64,000 bases of DNA. Origin: Candidatus Helarchaeota archaeon (GTDB lineage Archaea > Asgardarchaeota > Lokiarchaeia > Helarchaeales > HEL-GB-A). The stretch is taken from assembly GCA_013375455.1 (NCBI GenBank), contig JABXJT010000009.1:28171-92170 (forward strand), read 5' to 3'. The notes beneath the pieces are model-generated. The model did no database searches, had not been told where the DNA came from, and saw only the letters and a program-made list of their open reading frames with translations. A program made the translations under genes and the position numbers. Positions within the stretch are counted from its first letter, which is position 1. Every line of letters starts with the position of its first letter. Below, piece after piece: positions 40,958-49,790 of this stretch.

Positions 40958-42214
40958 ATGGCACCAGAAAACTCTAACCCTGATTTTATAACTTATGAAA
41001 ATCTCCATCACGAAATAGGCGAATCCATGTTTCCAGGCAGTTTATATTCATATACGGATGAGGAAAATGAATTTCGCTTTAAGTTAAGAAAATTTATTCA
41101 GGATGAAATAGCCCCCCTCGTCCCTCAAATTGAAAGAGAAGCCAGTTTTGATCTTTGTTTAGAAGCGTATCGGAGGCTTGGTAAGGCAGGTTATTTTACC
41201 TTTTCATTTCCTAAATCCATAGGTGGGCAAGGTTATGGTTATGTTTATAGGACAATATTTGGTGAGGAACTTGCAGCGGTAAATTCAGCTGTCGTTGTCA
41301 CTTACGGTGCAAGCGCCAATCTATTTGCTGCTCCAATTATACATTTTGGAACCGAAAAACAGAAAGAAAAATACCTGAAACCAATCATGTCTGGAGAAAA
41401 ACTGGGCGCAATAGGAATAACTGAACCTAGTGCAGGGAGCGATGCCGTAGGTGGAATGAAGAGCACGGCTATTAAAAAAGGGGAAAATTACGTTATAAAT
41501 GGAGAAAAACGCTACATCACAAACGGGAGTCGAGCTGATTTTATATTATTGTACGCATTGACCAATCCAGACGCCCCCAAAAAACATCAAGGGATTAGCG
41601 CCTTTATCTTTCCGACTAATACCCCAGGTTTTGAACGGGTAAAGGACTTTGATCTTGCCGGGAGACGAGGCTCAATTAATTCATATTTGAGATTCAAGAA
41701 TTGTGAAATCCCAGCGGAAAATCTAGTGGGCTATCCAGAAATGGAAAACAAGGGCTTAAAAATTATGATGAATGGTTTAGACGGTGAACGGTGTTTTACT
41801 TGTAGTCAATATGTCGGTATTGCCAGGACTGCCTTTGAAATTGCCACCAAATATGCAAATTTACGGGTTCAATTTCAGAAAAGGTTGCGAGACTTTGAAG
41901 GAATAAGTTTCAAGATTTCCGAAATGTATGCGAAACTCGAAGCAGGTAGATTATTAATGCTAAGGGCTGCGCGGATGTTGGATGATGGGCTCAACGCGAC
42001 AAAGGAGGTCGCGGCGGCGAAATTCACTTGTGCAAATAATCAGATGGAAATCGTCCTTGAGGGAATGCAAATTTTGGGTGGAATTGGATACACGAAAGAG
42101 ATGCCTCTTGAACAATTACTCAGAGATTCAAAAATATCTCAAATATCTGCAGGTACGGTTGAAATATTGAAATTTTTGTGCCAGAGAGAAATATACAAAG
42201 CGTTGGATTTATAA
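40958..42214 (+). CDS. Acyl-CoA dehydrogenase (IVD/LCAD-type base position)
   Basis: 418 aa. ACAD motifs: AIGITEPSAGSDAVGGMKST, RYITNGSRADFILLYALTNP, RRGSINSYLRFKNCEIPAEN, LRVQFQKRLRDFEGISFKIS and MQILGGIGYTKEMPLEQLLR. The loop equivalent to MCAD YEGT reads ISAGTVEI, without the Glu. A Glu is present in helix G (GLDGERCFTCSQYVGIA), the base position used by isovaleryl-CoA dehydrogenase (GLDLERL), so it should be catalytically competent. An N-terminal extension of ~40 residues precedes the core. It ends the GlcD/E/F cluster, 61 bp behind the Fe-S gene. Confidence 0.92.
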   Translation: MAPENSNPDFITYENLHHEIGESMFPGSLYSYTDEENEFRFKLRKFIQDEIAPLVPQIEREASFDLCLEAYRRLGKAGYFTFSFPKSIGGQGYGYVYRTIFGEELAAVNSAVVVTYGASANLFAAPIIHFGTEKQKEKYLKPIMSGEKLGAIGITEPSAGSDAVGGMKSTAIKKGENYVINGEKRYITNGSRADFILLYALTNPDAPKKHQGISAFIFPTNTPGFERVKDFDLAGRRGSINSYLRFKNCEIPAENLVGYPEMENKGLKIMMNGLDGERCFTCSQYVGIARTAFEIATKYANLRVQFQKRLRDFEGISFKISEMYAKLEAGRLLMLRAARMLDDGLNATKEVAAAKFTCANNQMEIVLEGMQILGGIGYTKEMPLEQLLRDSKISQISAGTVEILKFLCQREIYKALDL

Positions 42215-42217
42215 CAT

Positions 42218-43525
42218 CTAATTTTTCATTTTTTCTTTAAAATAGGTAATCAGATCATCAATCGCAACGAGAGTCTGCTTCTCCGTCTTGAGATCCTTGA
42301 CAGCCACTTCTTGCTTAACAATCTCTTCAGGCCCAATTATTAATGCATACCGTATTTTCTTTTCAGCTGCAAATGAAAGTAATTTTTTCAAGCTCTTTCT
42401 CGTGACATCAAACTCAATAGCAAAATTTTTTTTACGAAGATCATGCGCGATTAGGAGGACCTGGGGCAAGATATCTTCATCGAGGCACGTGATTATTATC
42501 TTATTTTCATACGCATCTTCATCGATCTCGAATATCTCTTTTTTTTCCATCGCCAAGACAATTCTATCAATGCCTGGTGCACAACCGACTGCAGAGGTTG
42601 ATTGACCATGGAAATTTTCGATTAATTTATCATAACGACCCCCACCACCAACGGCTATCGCGAGATCTGGTATGTATATTTCAAAAATCATCCCCGTGTA
42701 ATATTCTAAACCTCTTGCAAAACCTAAATCACAAAGTAATCGTTCTCTTTTTCCAGAACTTAAATACATGGTTAAAATGGCTTTTAAATTCTCCACGCAC
42801 TCTCGTGCTTTGGGATAGGACCCTAGGAGACCTCTAGCCTGATTTATCAAATCCTTAACATTTTTCCCCTTCAATTGCATCAAAGACTTTATTAACTCAA
42901 TGACTTCATTAGATAAATCGTGCTTCTTAAAAATTTGATATGCTTCATCGATTTTATCTCTATCGATGAGACTAAAAATTTTATTCTGAATCGTTTCGCC
43001 AATCCCTTCTTGTTCTAAAATCTCTCGTAAAATTCCGACATGTCCCACTTTAAAATCGAAATCATTAAATCCAATACGAGTCATCAAATCGTCACAAATA
43101 CTTAAAATTTCTGCATCTGCTTCGGCTTGGCTGGATCCGATTAATTCAAAGCCAGCTTGTCGAAATTCACGGTACCGTCCATATTGGGGGTTGTCATATC
43201 TATAACACGCACCAATATATCCGAGTCGAAGCGGTTTTTTAGCCGCCTTCATAAAATGGGTGATATAGAGCCGTGCAATCGAGGCAGTCATCTCTGGTCG
43301 GAGAGCAAGCTTCCGACCTGCTTTATCCTCAAATACATACATTGTTTCCTTAATTTCTTCTCCTGATTTCGCGGCTAACAGTTCAAATGGCTCTAGAACA
43401 GGCATGGAAACTTCTTGATAATTATAGGCATCGAATAATTCCCGAACAATTTTTATTACTTGTTTAAACATCCTGTATGTGTCCGGAAGCAAATCTCTCA
43501 TGCCTTTAACGGTCTGAAATTCCAT
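42218..43525 (-). CDS. hisS: Histidyl-tRNA synthetase
   Basis: 435 aa. Class II synthetase of the HisRS group: TVKGMRDLLPDTYRMFKQVI, VLEPFELLAAKSGEEI, KLALRPEMTASIARLY (motif 2 region), GYIGACYRYDNPQYGRYREF, GLEYYTGMIFEIYIPDLAIA (HisA signature) and GGGGRYDKLIENFHGQSTSA. The C-terminal ~90 residues form the anticodon-binding domain. It charges tRNA-His. It is last in a minus-strand run gfcR-mtnA-endA-hisS with short gaps. Its start is 51 bp after the endA stop. Confidence 0.97.
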   Translation of the reverse strand: MEFQTVKGMRDLLPDTYRMFKQVIKIVRELFDAYNYQEVSMPVLEPFELLAAKSGEEIKETMYVFEDKAGRKLALRPEMTASIARLYITHFMKAAKKPLRLGYIGACYRYDNPQYGRYREFRQAGFELIGSSQAEADAEILSICDDLMTRIGFNDFDFKVGHVGILREILEQEGIGETIQNKIFSLIDRDKIDEAYQIFKKHDLSNEVIELIKSLMQLKGKNVKDLINQARGLLGSYPKARECVENLKAILTMYLSSGKRERLLCDLGFARGLEYYTGMIFEIYIPDLAIAVGGGGRYDKLIENFHGQSTSAVGCAPGIDRIVLAMEKKEIFEIDEDAYENKIIITCLDEDILPQVLLIAHDLRKKNFAIEFDVTRKSLKKLLSFAAEKKIRYALIIGPEEIVKQEVAVKDLKTEKQTLVAIDDLITYFKEKMKN

Positions 43526-43576
43526 TAACTTCCACTCTATAAACTTACTTTCATTTATGTGATTTATTAAATTCGG

Positions 43577-44146
43577 TTAGAGATCGACTTCTTGGGCTTT
43601 GTAAAATGTTACTTCGCCCACTCTATCAACGACTGCTAAGACCAACTTCTTTCTGTTGCTTTTTGCAACTTTGGTTATTTTATCAAGTGATATAAGTTTC
43701 AAGGGCGAACCTTCCACTACCGTGTGAACTAGATACTGAGCCGCATCAGTTCCGATCTGGGCTCCTCTATCATATACTCGATAATCTATGTTCGTCCCAT
43801 ATCCTGCTTTGACAATATAGCCCCTAGAACGAAGATCCTTATAACATAGGTACTTTACCCATAATTCTGGAAAGTTATCAACAAATTTCTTAACTATTTT
43901 TGCAAAATCGTATTCCTGTCCCATTTTATCAAATATTTTAATTCTTTTCCTTTCTGATAGTAATAGTGCTTCAACTGGATCGAGCTTTAAACTCCCATCC
44001 TCCTGCAGCTGCCCATAATATCCCCTTTCATGGATCAAATTAGCCTGATCTTCTTTAATAAATACATTATTCCCATCTAGCTCTGCAATAACTTCTTCTT
44101 CTTTCTCTTCGCTCTCTTCTTCCATTTTCTCTTCTTCTTCATCCAA
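43577..44146 (-). CDS. endA: tRNA-splicing endonuclease EndA
   Basis: 189 aa with the archaeal EndA catalytic domain at the C-terminus: VKYLCYKDLRSRGYIVKAGY, IDYRVYDRGAQIGTDAAQYL, LVHTVVEG and KVAKSNRKKLVLAVVD. By alignment the catalytic triad is Tyr125, His141 and Lys166. Single-domain length suggests a homotetramer (alpha-4) or one subunit of an (alpha-beta)2 enzyme. A strongly acidic stretch precedes the fold (EEEEKMEEESEEKEEE). It cuts pre-tRNA introns at bulge-helix-bulge motifs. All four tRNA genes in this window are interrupted, some at non-canonical sites. mtnA ends 21 bp upstream. Confidence 0.93.
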   Translation of the reverse strand: MDEEEEKMEEESEEKEEEVIAELDGNNVFIKEDQANLIHERGYYGQLQEDGSLKLDPVEALLLSERKRIKIFDKMGQEYDFAKIVKKFVDNFPELWVKYLCYKDLRSRGYIVKAGYGTNIDYRVYDRGAQIGTDAAQYLVHTVVEGSPLKLISLDKITKVAKSNRKKLVLAVVDRVGEVTFYKAQEVDL

Positions 44147-44167
44147 TATCTATTTCACCAATTTAAT

Positions 44168-45205
44168 CTAATCTTTGAAAAGATGTTTAATATTTTCTTC
44201 ATAGGGGGAATATATAATTCCTTTTTCTGTTATAATCGCGGTCACGAATTCCGGAGGAGTAATATCAAATGCTGGATTTATCACCGGAACTCCCGTAGGC
44301 GTGATTTGATGTGAACCAATATGTGTAACTTCGCGTCTATCTCTTTCTTCTATAACCACATCTTTATAATCGGTCTTCAAATCAAACGTGGATTTAGGGG
44401 CTGCTACATAGAAAGGCACGCCATAATATTTTGCCACAATGGCTAACATTTTGGTTCCAATCTTGTTGACCACGTGCCCAGTCTTTAAAATTCGATCTGC
44501 TCCCACAATGACGCAATCAATTTTTTTATGGGAGAACAGCCATCCTGCCATATTATCAGAAATTACAGTGACAGGAATGTTATTTTGTTGAAGTTCAAAT
44601 GCTGTTAGGCGAGCACCCTGTAATCTCGGTCGAGTTTCATCTGCATAAACATGGAGTTTCTTTCCTTGTTCAGCAGCAACCTTTATTACCCCTATTGCAG
44701 TTCCATATCCTCCTGATGTAGCTAATTCACCAGCATTACAGTGAGTGCTTATATTCGCGCCGTCTTTAATGAGCGTGGCACCGTGTTCCCCCATGGCACG
44801 ATTTATTTCATAGTCTTCTTTTGCGATGGCATAGGCTTCGTTTATAATTTGCTCCTTAAGCTCTTGCAGGTTATTAAATTTCTCTAGTAGATTAATTACA
44901 CGATCAATGGCCCAAAATAAATTAACTGCTGTCGGCCGGGTTATTCGCAACCTCTCAGCTGCCTCCTTCATTTCTTTCCTAAAATCCTTGATGTTCTCTT
45001 TAGTTGAATGGTAAGCAGCGACCGCTAAGCCAAATCCGGCGGCCACTCCTATGGCAGGCGCCCCCCGAATATTCATTACCTCAATACAACGAGCTACTTC
45101 TTCATATGTCTGGCATTCGACATATTGTACTTTTTGCGGAAGAACCGTCTGGTCTAGAATCTTTACGATTCCATCTGAAAAAGAAATAGTCTTCATATTT
45201 TTCAA
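44168..45205 (-). CDS. mtnA: S-methyl-5-thioribose-1-phosphate isomerase MtnA
   Basis: 345 aa, aIF-2B/MtnA superfamily. MtnA-specific features: MNIRGAPAIGVAAGFGLAVA, ISTHCNAGELATSGGYGTAI (catalytic Cys), YADETRPRLQGARLTAFEL, IVGADRILKTGHVVNKIGTK (catalytic Asp), then INPAFDITPPEFVTAIITEK. It isomerises methylthioribose-1-phosphate to methylthioribulose-1-phosphate in methionine salvage. The related archaeal ribose-1,5-bisphosphate isomerase is less likely given these motifs. An internal Met at residue 4 is an alternative start. It forms a run with gfcR, endA and hisS. Confidence 0.93.
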   Translation of the reverse strand: MKNMKTISFSDGIVKILDQTVLPQKVQYVECQTYEEVARCIEVMNIRGAPAIGVAAGFGLAVAAYHSTKENIKDFRKEMKEAAERLRITRPTAVNLFWAIDRVINLLEKFNNLQELKEQIINEAYAIAKEDYEINRAMGEHGATLIKDGANISTHCNAGELATSGGYGTAIGVIKVAAEQGKKLHVYADETRPRLQGARLTAFELQQNNIPVTVISDNMAGWLFSHKKIDCVIVGADRILKTGHVVNKIGTKMLAIVAKYYGVPFYVAAPKSTFDLKTDYKDVVIEERDRREVTHIGSHQITPTGVPVINPAFDITPPEFVTAIITEKGIIYSPYEENIKHLFKD

Positions 45206-45269
45206 AAACTTTTAATGATGTCTTATTTTGATCTAAAATTAAAATGAATATTAAAACATTATCGCCAGT

Positions 45270-46013
45270 TTAAGAAATTTCTGGTTCCTTAACATTTACA
45301 AGAATGTCAGGGATGCGATCGGTTACTGATCTAATCTCTTTTTGCCAATTTTTTCCAATTGAAACAATTGAAAAAATTCCCACTAATGTTGCATTTGCTT
45401 TCTTAACTAATTTCACGAGCGCACCCTGTGTTACTCCTGAACGAATGATATCATCGACTATCAATACGTGATCTTTGGATGTTAATTCACTTTTTGGAAT
45501 ATATAAAGTTTGGATTACTCCCGAGGTTCGATGTGAGTAATCCTCCTCAAAAAACTTGGACACGCCGGCCTCTCGGTTCTTCTTTGCGATGGCTAAATTC
45601 ACTCCTATTTCTCCAGCCACGTAAGCGGATAACGGAATTCCATCCGTGGCAACAGTTAATATTTTCGTAATTTTCTCATCCTGGTATTTCATAGCTATCA
45701 TGTTGGCAATGAGTTTCAGGAGCAACGTGTCGCATACTAAATCGGTGTTATTAAAGTAGCCATTCTTATCGAATTTGATTCTATCATTGATCTCTTTCTT
45801 TACGTCGAATTTCTTCTTGAAAATTTTCAATAACTCATTTGCACGATCTGCACTCGGAAGGACGTGCCCTTTAACATACCGGTTTAAGACGGTTATTGGT
45901 AATTTGGTCAAGGTTGCTAAATGATCGTATGTATATCGCTTCTTAAGAATTTTAAGCATGTCAATTGCTCGAATCCGATTGTAAATCTCGTCCAGGTGTG
46001 TTTGGCGTGTCAG
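45270..46013 (-). CDS. gfcR: GfcR-type regulator: HTH plus PRTase domain, probable CTG start
   Basis: 229 aa from the ATG at 45959, but the frame is open upstream to a TGA at 46038-46040. Its 18 extra codons read as protein (LTRQTHLDEIYNRIRAID, continuing into MLKILKKRYTYDHLATLTKL), completing the first helix of the HTH. An SD AAGGAG (46024-46029) lies 10 nt upstream of a CTG at 46011-46013. The remainder is a type I phosphoribosyltransferase domain (ILTVATDGIPLSAYVAGEIG, LIVDDIIRSGVTQGALVKLV). Archaeal GfcR proteins bind PRPP and purines and control sugar or purine genes. Without the extension, 45959 is the start. Confidence 0.8.
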   Translation of the reverse strand: MTRQTHLDEIYNRIRAIDMLKILKKRYTYDHLATLTKLPITVLNRYVKGHVLPSADRANELLKIFKKKFDVKKEINDRIKFDKNGYFNNTDLVCDTLLLKLIANMIAMKYQDEKITKILTVATDGIPLSAYVAGEIGVNLAIAKKNREAGVSKFFEEDYSHRTSGVIQTLYIPKSELTSKDHVLIVDDIIRSGVTQGALVKLVKKANATLVGIFSIVSIGKNWQKEIRSVTDRIPDILVNVKEPEIS

Positions 46014-46029
46014 AACAGACCTTCTCCTT
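46011..46029 (-). promoter_or_regulatory. SD and probable CTG start of gfcR
   Basis: On the minus strand, AAGGAG (46024-46029) is followed 10 nt later by CTG (46011-46013). No ATG, GTG or TTG lies in frame between this SD and the ATG at 45959, which itself has no SD. Confidence 0.55.
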
Positions 46030-46222
46030 AGTAACTCTCAAAAATTCATCATAGATTCTTCTGAACTAAAGTTAAAATTACTACCCACTATTTAAACATA
46101 TTTATGTGTAATTATTGATAAACACATATAAAAATTTATCACAATTTAGTTTTATACATATATAATAATTGATGCAAAACTTTGGATTTAACTAAAAATC
46201 AGCGAATCTGGGTCGAAGACCA

Positions 46223-47317
46223 TTGAGGAAAATTCAGGAAAAGTTTGATACATCTTTATTTTTGGGTACATTACCAAAAGGTTGCCAATATTGCCAATCA
46301 GGAAGTAAAATCGTTTTATTTATTACAGGACTTTGTGAGCGCCCCCCTTATTGCAAATGGTATTGTCCCATTTCATTAGAAAGGCGTGGGAAAGATATTG
46401 GTTTTGTAAATGAATTGCGAATCAGTTCCAAGCAGGATATAATCAATGAAGCTAAATTAATCGATGCAGAAGGGGCAGCCATTACTGGGGGGGAGCCTTT
46501 AATTCGCTTTGACCGAACAATAGATTATGTTAAATCATTAAAAAAAGAGTTTGGTAAAAACTTTCACATCCATTTGTATAGTAATAGCGTTAGTTTGACC
46601 AAATCTCATTTGATAAAGCTTAAAGATGCTGGATTAGATGAAATCCGATTACATCCCTCCTTTAAAAACTGGAATAAAATAGATGAGTGTGTGGCAAGCG
46701 GCATCGATACTGGCGTGGAGATTCCCGCTATCCCCCATCAATTTCGAAAAATTAAGGTCTTGATACGCTATCTTGAAGAAGTTGGTGCAAAATTCCTCAA
46801 TCTGAATGAATTTGAAATTACCGAATCCAATTCCAGATATTTAAAGGAGTTTGGTTACTCTCTTAAAGAAAATACTATCGCCGCAGTTAAAAATAGCGAA
46901 AAGTTAGGATTGAAAGTTCTTGAATTTGCCAGACCTTTAAAATTAAACGTGCATTATTGTTCCATTGGATATAAAGACGGAGTTCAGTTGAGAAAAAGAT
47001 ATGTTAGGAGAGCTAGAAATATTGCAAAACCTTATGAATCCATTTCTGATGAAGGTCTTTTAATTAAAGGCATTATTTTTCGAGAGAAAGCATCATTGGC
47101 CGATCTTGAAAATTTAAAAATTCAATTAATTCAGAAATTTGGGTTGGATAGTTCATCACTAATTATGAATAATGAAAAAAGGCGGCTTGAGATTTCCATA
47201 AAAAATTTGGAAAAAATAACCAAATTTCTGAAACAGAGAAGTTTCTCTTCCGGAATCATTGAGGAATTGCCGTTAAATGGGAAAAATAGAATTCAAATGA
47301 CTTATACACCTTCATAA
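46223..47317 (+). CDS. Radical SAM protein with CX5CX3C cluster spacing
   Basis: 364 aa with a TTG start. The N-terminus carries LPKGCQYCQSGSKIVLFITG (Cys21, Cys24), then GLCERPPYCKWYCPISLERR. The cluster cysteines are Cys38, 44 and 48, spaced CX5CX3C rather than the classical CX3CX2C. GGEPLIRFDRTIDYVKSLKK and IHLYSNSVSLTK follow as in radical SAM barrels. The C-terminal ~100 residues form a separate small domain. Archaeal relatives of this type have no established function. It is divergent from gfcR and leads a second radical SAM gene 60 bp later. Confidence 0.82.
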   Translation: MRKIQEKFDTSLFLGTLPKGCQYCQSGSKIVLFITGLCERPPYCKWYCPISLERRGKDIGFVNELRISSKQDIINEAKLIDAEGAAITGGEPLIRFDRTIDYVKSLKKEFGKNFHIHLYSNSVSLTKSHLIKLKDAGLDEIRLHPSFKNWNKIDECVASGIDTGVEIPAIPHQFRKIKVLIRYLEEVGAKFLNLNEFEITESNSRYLKEFGYSLKENTIAAVKNSEKLGLKVLEFARPLKLNVHYCSIGYKDGVQLRKRYVRRARNIAKPYESISDEGLLIKGIIFREKASLADLENLKIQLIQKFGLDSSSLIMNNEKRRLEISIKNLEKITKFLKQRSFSSGIIEELPLNGKNRIQMTYTPS

Positions 47318-47376
47318 TTAAATTCCAATTATAGAAAATAATATATCTTTAATCTTCATAATTAAAATGAGAACCT

Positions 47377-48699
47377 ATGCAGATAAACCTTTCAAACCAC
47401 ACGAAAATCAAAGTTGAAGCAATTAATGACAAATTACATTTAACTCTATATGAAATAATGAAGGGAATCATTCCGAAAGATGAAGTTTTAAAATTAATTA
47501 AAAAATTATTGAATATTCCAGAAAATAATATTCATATCTCATCAAAAGACAAAGATTTAATAATTAAAATTATGGATAGCCCTAAATTACCTGATCAACA
47601 CGAAATTATTGATATTATTTCAGCCGTTCTTTCTCAAATCCTTCCATTATACCTGAAAAACTCGATTACTGAGCGTAATTTAATTTATATTACTGAGAAG
47701 TCAGGAATTCCTTTAATGGGATCCATCTACTTTGGAATTATTGATCGTGGTACAAACCTCATACAAGTTCGACCGATAACGGGGTGCTTACTTAATTGCC
47801 CCTTTTGTAGCGTGGATGAAGGAAAGCGCTCAAAAACTCGATTCACCGACTATATTATATCGGCTTCTTATTTAATAGAAGAAACGAAAAATATAATAGA
47901 TTATAAAGGAATTTCAGATGTTGAAATCCATATAGATGGACAATCCGAACCAACTCTATACCCATTCTTGCCCGAATTAATAACAGAATTTGCAAAAGAC
48001 CCAAGAATTGACGTAATCTCCATGCAGACGAATGGTGTGCCTTTAAATAGCAACTACCTTCAAAAATTGGAACAATCTGGTTTAACTCGAATTAATTTGT
48101 CTATTAATTCTTTAAATCCGAAACTGGCTCAATATCTTGCAGGGTCAGCTACTTATGATATCGAGCATATCAAACAGATCGCGAATCATATTGCGAATTC
48201 ATCAATTAAACTCTTGGTTTCTCCTCTCTGGATTCCAGGAATAAACGATGAGGATGTTCAAGAAATAATTCAATTTGTTTTAGATTTGAATATTAAAAGT
48301 AATTTTCCCATTTTGGGCATTCAGAACTACTTGAAATATAAATTTGGCCGGAAAATGCATGCTGTGAAGATGGCTAATAAGAAAAAATTCCATGATAAGT
48401 TACGAGAATGGGAAGAGTCCTTCGATATTCATCCATTATTGCTATCACCAAAAGATTTCGGAACACATCCTGCTAAAACTTATCCAAAAGCTTTAAAAAA
48501 AGGCGGAAAAATTGAAGCTGAAATTATAATTCCGGGACGGATCAGTTCAAAATATGAAAATAGGCAAGAAATGATAGGACGAGCTAATAATAGGTTAATC
48601 CAAATCATGAACTCAAAATCTCAGATCGGAGATCGAGTTCTTGTCAAAATAACAAATAACAAAGATAATATTAACTATGCAAGTGAAATATATCATTAG
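47377..48699 (+). CDS. Radical SAM Fe-S oxidoreductase (COG2100-like)
   Basis: 440 aa. Residues ~1-110 are an N-terminal domain (LHLTLYEIMKGIIPKDEVLK). The radical SAM cluster is ITGCLLNCPFCSVDEGKRSK (Cys137, 141, 144, CX3CX2C), followed by VEIHIDGQSEPTLYPFLPEL and MQTNGVPLNSNYL. The C-terminus (about 375-440, ending IGDRVLVKITNNKDNINYAS) looks like a TRAM-type RNA-binding barrel, which would fit an RNA-modifying role. The pattern matches the archaeal COG2100 group, whose function is unknown. Its last 4 bases overlap the convergent pelA stop. Confidence 0.85.
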   Translation: MQINLSNHTKIKVEAINDKLHLTLYEIMKGIIPKDEVLKLIKKLLNIPENNIHISSKDKDLIIKIMDSPKLPDQHEIIDIISAVLSQILPLYLKNSITERNLIYITEKSGIPLMGSIYFGIIDRGTNLIQVRPITGCLLNCPFCSVDEGKRSKTRFTDYIISASYLIEETKNIIDYKGISDVEIHIDGQSEPTLYPFLPELITEFAKDPRIDVISMQTNGVPLNSNYLQKLEQSGLTRINLSINSLNPKLAQYLAGSATYDIEHIKQIANHIANSSIKLLVSPLWIPGINDEDVQEIIQFVLDLNIKSNFPILGIQNYLKYKFGRKMHAVKMANKKKFHDKLREWEESFDIHPLLLSPKDFGTHPAKTYPKALKKGGKIEAEIIIPGRISSKYENRQEMIGRANNRLIQIMNSKSQIGDRVLVKITNNKDNINYASEIYH

Positions 48700-49790
48700 C
48701 TTTGTGAGATAGGATACCTGAGAAGAGCTGCAATCCCGCTGAGACCACTCAATTGTTCCCCTGCAGGATGAAGAGTACTTATAATATATACTTTCCCCTG
48801 TTTATATTCGATATTGCGAATAAGTTCATCGATTTCTTTTCGCATATCGGGAGTTTGATCTCTTAGAAAAATGTCCGTAATTAAAAGTTTATCTATCGCG
48901 TTAGTCAAGACCAAATTTTTCACCTCATTGAAGCCGTATGTCACGTCATTTTGGTTTTTCCCTAATCTTCGTAGCACCTCTTCCATTAGTTCACTTTCCT
49001 TACTGATTCTCAAATTTCCAAGAATTTTAGAAGTCGCTCCCCGTTTCACAACCTCAAAAATTCCGCTTTTATTCGCACTTGAGGCGGTTTCAATTACAAC
49101 AGGGATTTTCATATCTGAGATTTCACTTTGATTTAAATACCTTACAAAATGCTCTTTGCTAAATCCAGGGCCTGCGACGATAATTGCCTGAATATCATAA
49201 ATTTTACAATTTTCAATGAGCACGCTACTGATTCCTTGGTAAAATTTTTGTACTGTTTGATCATGATAGGATATTTTAAAGCGTTTTCCAGGGATGTTCT
49301 CCCGTATACGTGTAATAATTTTAATTCCAATGTTGGTTACTAATCCTATTGTTGCTTCTCGCTCATCTATTACTGTAACTATTATTTGTTGCGACCTAGT
49401 TTCCGAGACAGCATCCTTTAGCCGTATTAAATGAAATTTCAACCATTCTAGTTTTTTAATTAGGAGCTTTGAATTGATTTCAACGTTTATTGTGTGATGA
49501 GAATCCAAAGTGATGAGCTCTTCAGGGCCTTTCTTAATCACCCCTTTAACACGCAAACGATTTGTGAACGCGTGAAACTGCACACCTTCCACACGGATCC
49601 CCAAATAGACCTTCACTTTTTCTCCTGAATCTGGCCTTAAAGTTTCCTTTTTTGGTCGTATTCGGCGAAAAGTATGAGCAAATACGAGATCTTCTGGCTC
49701 TATTATATTGTATAATTGCCAGAGATCGTCTAGATTCTCCACTTGTATTTCAATTTCGCCGGCTTTTCGATTGTCTTCAACGATTCGCGT
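48696..49790 (-). CDS. pelA: Pelota (Dom34-type mRNA surveillance/ribosome rescue), ACG start
   Basis: The usual reading starts at a GTG at 49742 (MENLDDLWQLYNIIEPEDLV), which lacks the N-terminal strand. In frame upstream the sequence reads RIVEDNRKAGEIEIQV, matching pelota N-termini, and the codon where Met belongs is ACG (49788-49790). SD GGAGG sits 8 nt before it; a TGA precedes that ACG directly in frame. Domains: eRF1_1 (~1-130), eRF1_2 (~135-265), eRF1_3 (~270-364, LLITDIFLRDQTPDMRKEID, IISTLHPAGEQLSGLSGIAA). Pelota with its aEF1A-like partner rescues stalled ribosomes. The full protein would be 364 aa. Initiation at ACG is inference. Confidence 0.9.
   Translation of the reverse strand, partial: TRIVEDNRKAGEIEIQVENLDDLWQLYNIIEPEDLVFAHTFRRIRPKKETLRPDSGEKVKVYLGIRVEGVQFHAFTNRLRVKGVIKKGPEELITLDSHHTINVEINSKLLIKKLEWLKFHLIRLKDAVSETRSQQIIVTVIDEREATIGLVTNIGIKIITRIRENIPGKRFKISYHDQTVQKFYQGISSVLIENCKIYDIQAIIVAGPGFSKEHFVRYLNQSEISDMKIPVVIETASSANKSGIFEVVKRGATSKILGNLRISKESELMEEVLRRLGKNQNDVTYGFNEVKNLVLTNAIDKLLITDIFLRDQTPDMRKEIDELIRNIEYKQGKVYIISTLHPAGEQLSGLSGIAALLRYPISQS

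Noticed and set aside
40958..42214. Missing catalytic Glu in the second acyl-CoA dehydrogenase
   Set aside because: The YEGT position is Ala-Gly-Thr, but a Glu is present at the helix-G position used by isovaleryl-CoA dehydrogenase, so activity is expected.
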